Assembly (NCBI RefSeq): GCF_014192745.1
Contig: NZ_JACHYJ010000009.1
Span: forward strand, 97,067-161,066
Direction: 5' to 3'
DNA: 64,000 bases
Source of the DNA: Luteimonas sp. RC10
GTDB taxonomy: Bacteria > Pseudomonadota > Gammaproteobacteria > Xanthomonadales > Xanthomonadaceae
Positions 28,992 to 37,336 of the stretch are shown here, piece by piece (the stretch's first letter is position 1; each line of letters starts with the position of its first letter). Under the pieces are notes generated by a model. The model was not told where the DNA came from, did not search any database, and saw only the letters and a program-made list of their open reading frames with translations. The translations under genes and the position numbers were made by a program.

Positions 28992-29765
28992 ATGTTCATC
29001 CATTGCCGGCACTGCGGCGACCTGGTCGCCACCGACCGGGCGACCGGCCTGCCACCGGCGCGCTGCCCGCGTTGCGCCGGCGCCTTGCATGCCGCCGCCC
29101 CGTCCGAGCCGACGGTCTCGGTAGCCAGCCTGCTCAGACCGCGCCCCGAACCCGCGGCGCCGCCGACTGCAGTCACGGCCACCGCGCCGCCACCCGCGTC
29201 CGCCGCCGAGCCGACGCGCGAGGCGTCCTCCCCGCCCCTGGACGACACGCCGCGCACCGTCCCGAGTTTCGCCCGTTCGCGTGCCGCCGCTGCCCCGCCC
29301 CGCGCACGGCGATGGCTGTGGGTCGCCGCTGTCGGGCTGGCCCTGCTGCTGGTCCTGCAGGGCCTGCTCGCCGAGCGCGCGCGACTGGCCGCCCAGCCGG
29401 CCTGGCGGCCCGCGCTGGAAGCGGTGTGCGGCGCGCTGCGCTGCGTGCTGCCGCCCTGGCGCGAGCCCGCGGCGCTGGTGCTGCTCGCGCGCGATGTCCG
29501 CGCCAAGCCCGAGGATCCGACCCGTCTGCAGGTCAGCGCAACCTTTCGCAACGACGCACGCTGGCCGCAAGCCTGGCCACAGCTGCGGCTGGTGCTGTCA
29601 GACATCGATGGCCACGTGATCGGCAGCCGCGTATTCACCGTTGACGAGTATCTGGGTGGCGCACCGCCGGCGCCGACGCTCGCACCCGGCGCCACTGCGC
29701 ACGTCCGCCTGACGCTCGAAGAGCCCGGGCCTGGCGCGGTGTCGTTCGCCTTCGAACTGCTGTAG
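28992..29765 (+). CDS. Zinc-ribbon and DUF3426 domain membrane protein
   Basis: A 257-residue protein. Residues 5-29 form an MJ0042-type zinc ribbon (CRHCGDLV, 20 residues on PRCAGAL). A Pro/Ala-rich linker follows to about residue 105, one membrane segment lies at about 108-125 ([20 protein letters not shown]), and a C-terminal periplasmic DUF3426 domain contains [34 protein letters not shown] and [16 protein letters not shown] (beta-sandwich). Function unknown; it is a regular neighbour of prmA and fis in this lineage. It follows prmA by 36 bases. Confidence 0.88.
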   Translation: MFIHCRHCGDLVATDRATGLPPARCPRCAGALHAAAPSEPTVSVASLLRPRPEPAAPPTAVTATAPPPASAAEPTREASSPPLDDTPRTVPSFARSRAAAAPPRARRWLWVAAVGLALLLVLQGLLAERARLAAQPAWRPALEAVCGALRCVLPPWREPAALVLLARDVRAKPEDPTRLQVSATFRNDARWPQAWPQLRLVLSDIDGHVIGSRVFTVDEYLGGAPPAPTLAPGATAHVRLTLEEPGPGAVSFAFELL

Positions 29766-29792
29766 ACCGGCCTCTACCGCTGGTCGGCGCGT

Positions 29793-29822
29793 TTGTCCGG
29801 TCGCCGCGCCGCGCGATAGACT
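29793..29822 (+). promoter_or_regulatory. Promoter of fis
   Basis: TTGTCC (29793-29798) and TAGACT (29817-29822) with 18 bases between, about 70 bases before the fis start. The discriminator is GC-rich. A second weaker -10-like TATATT sits near 29872. Confidence 0.6.
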
Positions 29823-29892
29823 CACCCAGCCGCCATGCCCGCGCTGCCGACGCCACCCGCCGTCGGCGCTTTATATTCGCTCGAGAGCCGCC

Positions 29893-30165
29893 TTGAACGC
29901 AGACCGATCCGACAGCAGCATGCGCGAGGCGCCACGGACCCCGCTGCGCGAGCATGTCGCCACGTCGATCCAGCGCTACCTGGGCGATCTCAACGGCAAC
30001 GACACCGACAACCTCTACGAGGTCGCACTGCGCGAGTTGGAGATTCCGCTGTTTGCCGAAGTGCTCAATTTCTGCGATGGCAACCAGAGCCGGGCAGCCG
30101 CGATGCTGGGCATCCATCGCGCGACGCTGCGCAAGAAGCTGCGCGAGTACGGGTTGACGCAGTAA
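29893..30165 (+). CDS. fis: Nucleoid-associated regulator Fis
   Basis: A 90-residue DNA-bending protein that activates rRNA promoters and organises the nucleoid. The C-terminal helix-turn-helix reads [29 protein letters not shown], a near-exact Fis motif; the upstream core [40 protein letters not shown] is the dimerisation region. The start is TTG at 29893, giving MNADRSD, which matches the length of xanthomonad Fis; an in-frame ATG at 29920 (MREAPRTP) is the alternative. It precedes purH by 70 bases with its own promoter upstream. Confidence 0.93.
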   Translation: MNADRSDSSMREAPRTPLREHVATSIQRYLGDLNGNDTDNLYEVALRELEIPLFAEVLNFCDGNQSRAAAMLGIHRATLRKKLREYGLTQ

Positions 30166-30199
30166 CGCCGCCCGCGCAGGGCGCGCTGGCCGCCGCCGC

Positions 30200-30205
30200 T
30201 ATAAT
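30200..30205 (+). promoter_or_regulatory. -10 box of purH
   Basis: A consensus TATAAT lies 31 bases before the purH ATG, in the fis-purH gap. No good -35 box is visible, so this is a single-element call. It would put the 5' end about 20 bases before the start codon. Confidence 0.55.
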
Positions 30206-30235
30206 CGCGGGCTCTTTCCGCTCCGCAGCCACCCC

Positions 30236-31837
30236 ATGACCGTCTCCGCTTCGTCCGGCGCGCCCGTGCAGATCCGCCGCGCCCTGCTGTCCGTTTCCGA
30301 CAAGACCGGCCTGCTCGACCTGGCCCGCGCGCTGGCTGCGCGCGATGTCGAACTGCTGTCGACCGGCGGCACCGCGAAGGCGCTGCGCGAGGCCGGACTG
30401 GCGGTGCGCGACGTCAGCGACGTCACCGGCTTTCCGGAGATCATGGACGGACGCGTCAAGACCCTGCACCCCAAGGTCCATGGCGGCTTGCTGGGGCGGC
30501 GCGGCACCGACGATGCGGTGATGGCCGAGCACGGCATCGAGGCGATCGACCTGCTGGTGCTCAACCTCTATCCGTTCGAGCGCGTGGCCTTTGCCACCGA
30601 TGCGAAGTTCGACGACATCGTCGAGAACATCGACATCGGCGGGCCGGCGATGCTGCGCGCGGCCGCGAAGAACTTCGCGCACGTCGCGGTCGCGACCGAC
30701 CCGGCGCAGTACCCCGCGCTGATCCAGGAACTCGACGCCCACGACGGCGCGCTGTCGGCCGCGACCCGGTTCGCGCTGTCGGTCGCCGCGTTCAACCGCG
30801 TCGCCCAGTACGACGCGCGCATCAGCGACGTGCTGTCGGCGATCGCCGAGCCGTCGGATGCCGGCGCGGCCAAGCGCGCGCCGTTCGGCGGCCAGAGCAA
30901 CGGCAACTTCGTCAAGGTCATGGACCTGCGTTATGGCGAGAACCCGCACCAGCAGGCCGCGTTCTACCGCGATCTGTATCCGGTGCCCGGCACGCTGGCG
31001 ACCTTCACCCAGTTGCAGGGCAAGGAGCTGTCGTACAACAACATCGCCGACGCCGATGCTGCGTGGGAATGCGTGCGTCAGTTCGATGCACCGGCCTGCG
31101 TGATCGTCAAGCACGCCAATCCCTGCGGCGTCGCCGTCGGCGCGGCCTGCGGCGATGCCTACGAACTGGCCTACGCCACCGATCCGACCTCGGCCTTTGG
31201 CGGCATCATCGCGTTCAACCGCAAGCTCGATGCCGCCACGGTAAAGGTCATTCTCGATCGCCAGTTCGTCGAGGTGCTGATCGCACCCGACTTCGATCCC
31301 GCCGCGCTCGACTACGCGACCAAGAAGGCCAACGTGCGCGTGCTGCGCATTCCGCACGGCGATGGTCGCAACAACACCGACGTCAAGCGCGTGGGCTCGG
31401 GTCTGCTGATGCAGACCGCCGATGTGCGCGAGGTGACCGCCGACGAACTGAAGGTCGTGACCCAGCGCGCGCCCACCAAGGCGCAGCTGGGCGACCTGCT
31501 GTTCGCCTGGCGGGTGGCGAAGTTCGTGAAGTCCAATGCGATCGTCTACGCCAAGGACCAGCGCACGATCGGTGTCGGCGCCGGGCAGATGAGCCGGGTG
31601 TACTCGGCGCGCATCGCCGGCATCAAGGCGGGCGACGCCGGCCTGGTGGTGCCCGGCTCGGTGATGGCCTCCGATGCGTTCTTCCCGTTCCGCGACGGCA
31701 TCGACGCCGCGGCCGAAGCCGGCATCACGGCGGTGATCCAGCCCGGCGGCTCGATGCGCGACAACGAGGTGATCGCCGCAGCCGACGAACACGGCATCGC
31801 GATGGTGTTCACGGGCGTGCGTCACTTCAGGCATTGA
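30236..31837 (+). CDS. purH: AICAR formyltransferase / IMP cyclohydrolase
   Basis: Catalyses the last two steps of de novo IMP synthesis. The 533-residue protein has the N-terminal MGS-like cyclohydrolase domain ([56 protein letters not shown]) and the C-terminal AICAR transformylase domain ([93 protein letters not shown]). It ends with the usual GVRHFRH. Complete and of normal length. purD lies 1.3 kb downstream on the same strand, separated by a structured repeat and a lipoprotein gene. Confidence 0.97.
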   Translation: MTVSASSGAPVQIRRALLSVSDKTGLLDLARALAARDVELLSTGGTAKALREAGLAVRDVSDVTGFPEIMDGRVKTLHPKVHGGLLGRRGTDDAVMAEHGIEAIDLLVLNLYPFERVAFATDAKFDDIVENIDIGGPAMLRAAAKNFAHVAVATDPAQYPALIQELDAHDGALSAATRFALSVAAFNRVAQYDARISDVLSAIAEPSDAGAAKRAPFGGQSNGNFVKVMDLRYGENPHQQAAFYRDLYPVPGTLATFTQLQGKELSYNNIADADAAWECVRQFDAPACVIVKHANPCGVAVGAACGDAYELAYATDPTSAFGGIIAFNRKLDAATVKVILDRQFVEVLIAPDFDPAALDYATKKANVRVLRIPHGDGRNNTDVKRVGSGLLMQTADVREVTADELKVVTQRAPTKAQLGDLLFAWRVAKFVKSNAIVYAKDQRTIGVGAGQMSRVYSARIAGIKAGDAGLVVPGSVMASDAFFPFRDGIDAAAEAGITAVIQPGGSMRDNEVIAAADEHGIAMVFTGVRHFRH

Positions 31838-31859
31838 TGCCAGCGGGGCTGGCATCAAT
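31833..31859. terminator. Hairpin over the purH stop codon
   Basis: A perfect 11-bp inverted repeat, ATTGATGCCAG and CTGGCATCAAT, with loop CGGGG. The left arm contains the purH TGA (31835-31837). It lacks a T-run, so it is either a factor-dependent terminator or a 3' mRNA end stabiliser. It is also the first part of repeat copy 1. Confidence 0.5.
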
Positions 31860-31900
31860 CCCAAGGTTCGCTGCGCAAACCTCGGGCCCCGGCCAGCGGC
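31836..31900. repeat. Structured intergenic repeat, copy 1
   Basis: A 65-bp unit beginning GATGCCAGCGGGGCTGGCAT at the purH stop codon and ending GGGCCCCGGCCAGCGGC. It is identical to copy 2 (32003-32067) except for one base. It is followed by further hairpins: 31913-31933 (9-bp stem, GTT loop) and 31935-31953 (nearly perfect palindrome). Probably one member of a dispersed extragenic palindromic family; no other copy was found in this window. Confidence 0.85.
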
Positions 31901-32002
31901 GTCCACACCCCCATCCGCGCCGTTGGCGCGGATCGCCCCCTGACTCAGGGGGCTGGCGTCTCCTTGCGCATGTGCGCTCGGCCGACGTTGCATGCCGACG
32001 CC

Positions 32003-32067
32003 GATGCCAGCGGGGCTGGCATCCATCCCAAGGTTCGCTGCGCAAACCTCGGGCCCCGGCCAGCGGC
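32003..32067. repeat. Structured intergenic repeat, copy 2
   Basis: 64 of 65 bases match copy 1, offset by 167 bp. The 8-bp stem GATGCCAG/CTGGCATC is kept, without the flanking bases that extend it in copy 1. A different hairpin follows at 32076-32100 (CCCTCCGCGC, loop CGATA, GCGCGGAGGG), in the place where copy 1 has its ATCCGCGCC hairpin, so the unit architecture is kept although the stem sequence changed. Confidence 0.85.
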
Positions 32068-32173
32068 TTCGCTTTCCCTCCGCGCCGATAGCGCGGAGGG
32101 GGCTTTCGAGCGCTCACTCCGGCCTCGCGGCACGCGCGCTATGGTCGGCGCCCATCCGCTCATGGAGGTTGCG

Positions 32174-33052
32174 ATGGTGCGTGCGTCCTGGTGTTGCGTT
32201 GCGACGAAGATCGGCGGGCCGGCCTTGCTGGCGCTGACATTGTCGGCCTGCGGCCAGGCGCAGCCCCCGGCCGCCGCCGCGCTGCCGGCGACGACGGCCG
32301 AGGCGGTGGCCACACCTGCACGTGAGCCGACCCACGTCGACGACATGGCGGCCGACCAGGACGAACCGGTCGGCCTGCCCGGCGGCTGGGTCCGCGACTA
32401 TCTGGTGACCCAGTACGGCGAACTCGCGCAACTCGTCGGCACCTGGCCGGGCCACCCCGTCGCTGCCGGCCTGGGGGAGGACGCGGCCGAGCGCGAGGTC
32501 TGCGCACGTGCCGCGATCGGCACTGCCGACACCCCCGCCGAGCTGGTCGCGGTCTGCGGCGTCCCCGACGGCGCCGGTCATGTCACCGGTGCGCTGGTCG
32601 ACCTCTTCCTGCTCGAGGCCGGCGACGGCTGTGCCGTGGCCGCGGCCCGGCAGCACCTCACCGACTACGGCAGCAGTGGCGACGTCGCCGACGTGCGCGT
32701 GCAACGCTTCGGCGCGGCGCTGTACGGCGTGATGATCGAGGACGGCTTCACCGGCCAGGGCATCACGGTCGGCGCCCGCAGCCTCCTGTTGCCGCACGCG
32801 GGCGGCTTCCGCGAAGCGGCGACGGTGCGCAGCAGCGTCGAGCATGCCCAGGCGCCGGACGACGCACTCGATCTCGCCTTCGACCTGGCGGTGGACGACC
32901 GCGACCGGAAGGCTCCCGCGTGGCCACTGGTGGTCCGCGAACACGGCGAGGCTTGTGGCCGATACGTGGACCGCGAGTACCGCCTGGCGTTCGACCCGGC
33001 CACCTTTACCTGGCCTGTCCCCGCGGCACTGCAGCGCGACAGTTGCGATTGA
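32174..33052 (+). CDS. Hypothetical lipoprotein, 292 residues
   Basis: A predicted outer-envelope lipoprotein: MVRASWCCVATKIGGPALLA then LTLSAC, lipobox cysteine at about residue 26, followed by GQAQPPAAA and a globular domain with several cysteines (EVCARAAIG, AVCGVPDG, GDGCAVAAAR, EACGRYV, RDSCD) that may form disulphides. I do not recognise the family. The start at 32174 has GGAGG 5 bases upstream (32164-32168); an in-frame ATG at 32162 lies before that site and is rejected. It sits between the tandem repeat and purD. Confidence 0.75.
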   Translation: MVRASWCCVATKIGGPALLALTLSACGQAQPPAAAALPATTAEAVATPAREPTHVDDMAADQDEPVGLPGGWVRDYLVTQYGELAQLVGTWPGHPVAAGLGEDAAEREVCARAAIGTADTPAELVAVCGVPDGAGHVTGALVDLFLLEAGDGCAVAAARQHLTDYGSSGDVADVRVQRFGAALYGVMIEDGFTGQGITVGARSLLLPHAGGFREAATVRSSVEHAQAPDDALDLAFDLAVDDRDRKAPAWPLVVREHGEACGRYVDREYRLAFDPATFTWPVPAALQRDSCD

Positions 33053-33091
33053 GTACAGGGCAAATCCACCGCGCCCGCCGCGCAGGGCCGA

Positions 33092-33097
33092 TAGACT
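33092..33097 (+). promoter_or_regulatory. -10 box of purD
   Basis: TAGACT lies 30 bases before the purD ATG. The -35 region is not recognisable. The same hexamer is used before fis and before the gene at 55779. Confidence 0.45.
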
Positions 33098-33126
33098 AGT
33101 CGCCCCTCCGCTTCCCTCGGCTACGC

Positions 33127-34419
33127 ATGAAGAAGGTTCTGGTCATCGGTTCGGGCGGCCGCGAGCACGCGCTGGCCTGGAAGCTCGCACAGTCGCCGCA
33201 GGTCGGCGAGGTGCTGGTCGCACCGGGCAACGCGGGCACCGCGCGCGAGGCCGGTTGCCGCAACGTCGATGTCGCCGCCACCGATCTGGACGCATTGCTC
33301 GCGCTCGCACGCGACGAGGGCGTGGCCTTCACCGTCGTCGGACCCGAGGCGCCGCTGGTCGCCGGCGTCGTCGACCGTTTCCGCGACGCGGGCCTGCGCA
33401 TCTTCGGGCCGACCGCCGGCGCCGCGCAGCTCGAGGGCAGCAAGGCGTTCGCGAAGGATTTCCTGGCCCGCCACGGCATCCCGACCGCCGCCTATGCGGT
33501 GTTCACCGACGCCGACGCCGCAATCGAATACGTGCGGCAGCACGGCGCGCCGATCGTGGTCAAGGCCGACGGTCTGGCCGCCGGCAAGGGCGTCATCGTC
33601 GCCACCACGCTGGACGAGGCGGAAGCGGCGATCCACGACATGCTCTCGAGCAATGCCTTCGGCAGTGCCGGTGCACGCGTGGTGATCGAGGAGTTCCTCG
33701 ACGGCGAGGAAGCGAGCTTCATTTCGATGGTCGACGGTACGACCGCGCTGCCGATGGCGACCAGCCAGGACCACAAACGCGTCGGCGATGGCGACACCGG
33801 CCCCAACACTGGCGGCATGGGCGCCTACTCACCGGCCCCGGTCGTGACCCCGGACGTGCACGCGCGGATCACGCGCGAGGTCGTCGAGCCGACCGTGCGC
33901 GGCATGGCCGCCGACGGCGTGCCGTTCACCGGCTTCCTCTACGCCGGGCTGATGATCGATGCCGCCGGCGCGCCGAAGGTCATCGAGTTCAATGTCCGAT
34001 TCGGCGACCCGGAAACACAACCGGTGATGATGCGGCTGACCTCGGATTTCGCCGCGCTGATCGAAGCCGCGATCGACGGCGCGCTCGATGGGGTGCAGGC
34101 GCAGTGGGACCCGCGCCCGGCGCTGGGCGTGGTCATGGCCGCCGAGCACTATCCCGACACGCCGCGCACGGGCGATGCGATCAACACCTGGGACACGCCG
34201 CCGTTACCCGACACCAAGGTCTTCCATGCCGGCACCCGGCTCGACGCGCACGGCCAGGCGGTGACCGCGGGCGGGCGCGTGCTGTGCGTCGTCGCGCTCG
34301 GTGAGTCTGTGGCCGATGCCCAGCACCGCGCCTACGGCGAGATCGCCGGCATCTCCTGGCCGGGCGAGTTCCATCGCAAGGACATCGGCTGGCGCGCGAT
34401 CGAACGCGAGCGCAACTAG
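33127..34419 (+). CDS. purD: Phosphoribosylamine-glycine ligase
   Basis: ATP-grasp enzyme of de novo purine synthesis that forms GAR from phosphoribosylamine and glycine. The 430-residue protein starts MKKVLVIGSGGREHALAWKL, with NAGTA, FTVVGPEAPLVAGVVD, PTAGAAQLEGSKAFAKDF, ADGLAAGKGV, the DGEEASF and SQDHKRVGDGDTGPNTGGMGAYSP motifs, and EFNVRFGDPETQPVM at the metal/ATP site. Complete, normal length. It shares the purine pathway with purH upstream but has its own promoter box. Confidence 0.97.
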   Translation: MKKVLVIGSGGREHALAWKLAQSPQVGEVLVAPGNAGTAREAGCRNVDVAATDLDALLALARDEGVAFTVVGPEAPLVAGVVDRFRDAGLRIFGPTAGAAQLEGSKAFAKDFLARHGIPTAAYAVFTDADAAIEYVRQHGAPIVVKADGLAAGKGVIVATTLDEAEAAIHDMLSSNAFGSAGARVVIEEFLDGEEASFISMVDGTTALPMATSQDHKRVGDGDTGPNTGGMGAYSPAPVVTPDVHARITREVVEPTVRGMAADGVPFTGFLYAGLMIDAAGAPKVIEFNVRFGDPETQPVMMRLTSDFAALIEAAIDGALDGVQAQWDPRPALGVVMAAEHYPDTPRTGDAINTWDTPPLPDTKVFHAGTRLDAHGQAVTAGGRVLCVVALGESVADAQHRAYGEIAGISWPGEFHRKDIGWRAIERERN

Positions 34420-34458
34420 GGCCCAACCGCCGAACCCGCACGACCGTCCCGCGCCTGC

Positions 34459-36663
34459 ATGCCCTCCCCGATCAACGAGCGCCTGACCCGGCTGTGGGCC
34501 CATGAGAAGGCCAGCACCGCGCTGCGCGTATCGATCGCGTTCGGCGGCGCGATGGCGCTGTGCTGGCAGTTCCAGCAGTTGGCCGCATTGCCGGCGGTGT
34601 TTCTGGGCATCATCGCCAGCGCGATCGCCGAGACCGATGACAACGGCTTTGGCCGGACCAAGGCGGTGCTGCTGTCGCTGCTGTGCTTCGGCGCCGCGGC
34701 CGGCGCGGTCACGCTGCTGTTCCCCTATCCGCTGGCCTTCATCGCCTGTCTGGCGACCACCACGTTCGCGCTGACCCTGCTCGGCGCGCTGGGCGAACGC
34801 TACGCATCGATCGCCCAGGGCACGGTGGCGCTGATGCTGTATGCCGCGATCGGCATCGACCAGCACGGCGCTGGCGACGCCGAGGCGGCCTGGCGCGGCG
34901 CGGGCCAATTGCTCGCCGGCGCCGCCTGGTACGGCGCGCTGTCGATCCTGTGGACGATCCTGTTCGCCAACCGCCCCGTCCGCGAGCGGCTGGCCCGGCT
35001 GTTCGCCGAACTGGGCCGCTACCTGCAGCTGAAAGCGGCGCTGTTCGAACCGATCCGCGACCGCGACCTGCACGCACGCCGGCTTGCGCTGTCGGAGCAG
35101 AACGCGCGGGTGGTCGCTGCACTGGAGGCGACCAAGAACGCGATCATCAGCCGCTTCGGCCGCTCCGGCCGCCCGGGCGTGCAATCGGGGCTGTACTTCC
35201 GCCTGTACTACATGGCGCAGGAATTCCACGAGCGCGCCAGTTCGTCCCACTATCCGTACGAGGCGCTGGCCGAGGCCTTCTTCCACAGCGACGTGCTCTA
35301 TCGCGGCCAACGGCTGATCGAACTGCAGGGCCGCGCCTGCCGCGCCCTCGGCGAGGCGATCCGCCTGCGCCGGCCGTTCCAGTACGGCGCCGGCACGCGC
35401 CAGGCCATGGTCGATCTGCGCCAGTCGCTCGACCACCTGCACGCGCGCGGCGACGGCCGGCAGACGCGGTTGCTCGCCTCGCTCGAATCCTTGGTGCGCA
35501 ATCTGCAGGCGATCGACCGTCGGCTGGCCGAGGACACGCTGTCGGACGCACCGCTGGACGGCATGGACACGCGCCTGCGTGATGCCTCGCCGCACACCCT
35601 GCGCGAAATGGCCACGCGCCTGGGGCGGCAGCTGAGCCCGACCTCGGTGCTGTTCCGCCACGGCCTGCGCATGGCGATCGCGCTGTGCGCCGGCTACGCG
35701 GTCATGCATGCGATCGGCGCGCGCAACGGTTTCTGGATTCTGCTCACCATCGCCTTCGTCTGCAGGCCGAGCTTCGGCGCGACACGGCGGCGCCTGGCAC
35801 AGCGCATCGCCGGGACCTTGATCGGCCTGGCCGCCACCTGGGCGTTGATGCAGTTGTTCGTCGGCGTGGAGGTCCAGTTGCTGCTGGCGCTGCTGGCCGC
35901 GGTGGTGTTCTTCGTCAGCCGCACCGATCGCTACGCGCTCGCGACCGCGGCGATCACGGTGATGGCCTTGCTGTGCTTCAACCTGATCGGCGATGGCTTC
36001 GTGCTGATCTGGCCGCGCCTGCTCGACACGCTGATCGGCTGCGCGATCGCTGCGGCCGCTTCGTTCCTGATCCTGCCCGACTGGCGCGGACGGCAACTGC
36101 ACCTGGTCATGGCCGGGGTCGTCGATGCCCATGCGCGTTACCTGGGGCAGGTGCTGGAGCAATACCGCAGCGGCATGCGCGACGACCTGCCCTACCGGAT
36201 CGCCCGGCGCGACATGCACAACGCCGAAGCGGCACTGTCGGTGGCCCTGTCCAACCGGCTGCGCGAACCCGGACGCTACCGGCGCGACCTCGACGCCGCC
36301 TTCCGGTTCCTCGCCGTGTCCAACACCGCGCTCGGCTACCTGTCGGGACTGGGTGCGCATCGTGGCACGCTCGACGGCGATGCCGACGAGGCGGTGTTCG
36401 CGGCTGGGGCGCATCTGCAGCACGCACTGGCGCAGATCGCGGCCGCGCTGTCCGCGCGCCGGGCACCCCCGGTCGTCGACGCAGCCGCGGAGACCGCGAT
36501 GGCCGAGGCGCTCGAACGCGCCGGCGATGCCACGGACGATCCGCGGCGCCGGCTGCTGGGCACCCAACTGGCCTTGCTGCTGCGCCTGCTGCCGGATCTG
36601 CGCAACGCCGCTGAGGCCGCTGGCGCAGCGGCGGCGACGTCCCGCCTCGCGGCGGCCGGCTGA
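34459..36663 (+). CDS. YccS/FUSC family inner-membrane protein
   Basis: A 734-residue protein with two hydrophobic blocks of about five to six helices each (residues about 22-160 and 400-535), separated by a cytoplasmic helical region (about 175-385) and followed by a C-terminal soluble domain. This is the YccS/YhfK arrangement, related to aromatic acid exporter subunits (AaeB) and to the fusaric acid resistance-like domain. FRHGLRMAIALCAGYAVMHA and ARNGFWILLTIAFVCRPSFGATRRRLAQRIAGTLIG are typical of the second FUSC half. Substrate unknown. It follows purD by 40 bases. No membrane-fusion partner (AaeA-like) is nearby. Confidence 0.85.
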   Translation: MPSPINERLTRLWAHEKASTALRVSIAFGGAMALCWQFQQLAALPAVFLGIIASAIAETDDNGFGRTKAVLLSLLCFGAAAGAVTLLFPYPLAFIACLATTTFALTLLGALGERYASIAQGTVALMLYAAIGIDQHGAGDAEAAWRGAGQLLAGAAWYGALSILWTILFANRPVRERLARLFAELGRYLQLKAALFEPIRDRDLHARRLALSEQNARVVAALEATKNAIISRFGRSGRPGVQSGLYFRLYYMAQEFHERASSSHYPYEALAEAFFHSDVLYRGQRLIELQGRACRALGEAIRLRRPFQYGAGTRQAMVDLRQSLDHLHARGDGRQTRLLASLESLVRNLQAIDRRLAEDTLSDAPLDGMDTRLRDASPHTLREMATRLGRQLSPTSVLFRHGLRMAIALCAGYAVMHAIGARNGFWILLTIAFVCRPSFGATRRRLAQRIAGTLIGLAATWALMQLFVGVEVQLLLALLAAVVFFVSRTDRYALATAAITVMALLCFNLIGDGFVLIWPRLLDTLIGCAIAAAASFLILPDWRGRQLHLVMAGVVDAHARYLGQVLEQYRSGMRDDLPYRIARRDMHNAEAALSVALSNRLREPGRYRRDLDAAFRFLAVSNTALGYLSGLGAHRGTLDGDADEAVFAAGAHLQHALAQIAAALSARRAPPVVDAAAETAMAEALERAGDATDDPRRRLLGTQLALLLRLLPDLRNAAEAAGAAAATSRLAAAG

Positions 36664-36745
36664 GCGGACGTGACATACACGCCGACCCGATGACGGCCGC
36701 CACCGCGCGTGCCATCCTCCAGGCCGTTCCCACCAGGTCCACCGC

Positions 36746-37249
36746 ATGATCCCAGGCAACGCCACGCTGACCATGTCCGTGTTGATGACGCCGGACATGG
36801 CCAACTTCTCCGGCAACGTGCACGGCGGCACGCTGCTCAAGTATCTCGACGAGGTGGCCTACGCCTGCGCCAGTCGCTACGCCGGGCGCTACGTGGTCAC
36901 GCTGTCGGTCGACCAGGTGACCTTCCGCGAACCGGTCCATGTCGGCGAACTGGTGACGTTCCTGGCCTCGGTCAACTACACCGGCCGCACGTCGATGGAA
37001 GTGGGCATCAAGATCATCGCCGAGAACATCCAGGCCCGCTCGGTCCGCCACACCAACAGTTGCTTCTTCACGATGGTCGCCGTCGACCCCGACGGGCGCC
37101 CGGTGCCGGTCCCGCCACGCGAGCCGGCCAGCGCCGAGGAGCGCCGGCGCTTCGAGCAGGGCCGGCAGCGGCGTCAGATCCGCCAGGAACTGGAGCAACG
37201 CTACCGGGCGGTGCGCGGCACAGGCGATGCGCCGGACACGACGGCGTGA
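36746..37249 (+). CDS. Acyl-CoA thioesterase, hotdog fold
   Basis: A 167-residue hotdog-fold enzyme of the YciA/BACH group that hydrolyses acyl-CoA to free fatty acid and CoA. The motif NFSGNVHGGTLLKYLDEVAYACASRYAGRYVVTLSVDQVTF holds the usual catalytic Asn/Asp pair in the HGG-helix and is followed by LVTFLASVNYTGRTSMEVGIKI. The C-terminal 35 residues are charged and helical (ERRRFEQGRQRRQIRQELEQRY), a common tail. The preferred substrate chain length cannot be read from sequence. Upstream of an MFS-acyltransferase gene, hinting at lipid metabolism. Confidence 0.92.
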   Translation: MIPGNATLTMSVLMTPDMANFSGNVHGGTLLKYLDEVAYACASRYAGRYVVTLSVDQVTFREPVHVGELVTFLASVNYTGRTSMEVGIKIIAENIQARSVRHTNSCFFTMVAVDPDGRPVPVPPREPASAEERRRFEQGRQRRQIRQELEQRYRAVRGTGDAPDTTA

Positions 37250-37336
37250 TTCGCGTCGCGTCACACGCCATGACGCGCCCTGGCCGGACCGCCATGCCGA
37301 CCTGCTAGGCTCCGCGCAGTCCGTCCAGGAGCCGCC

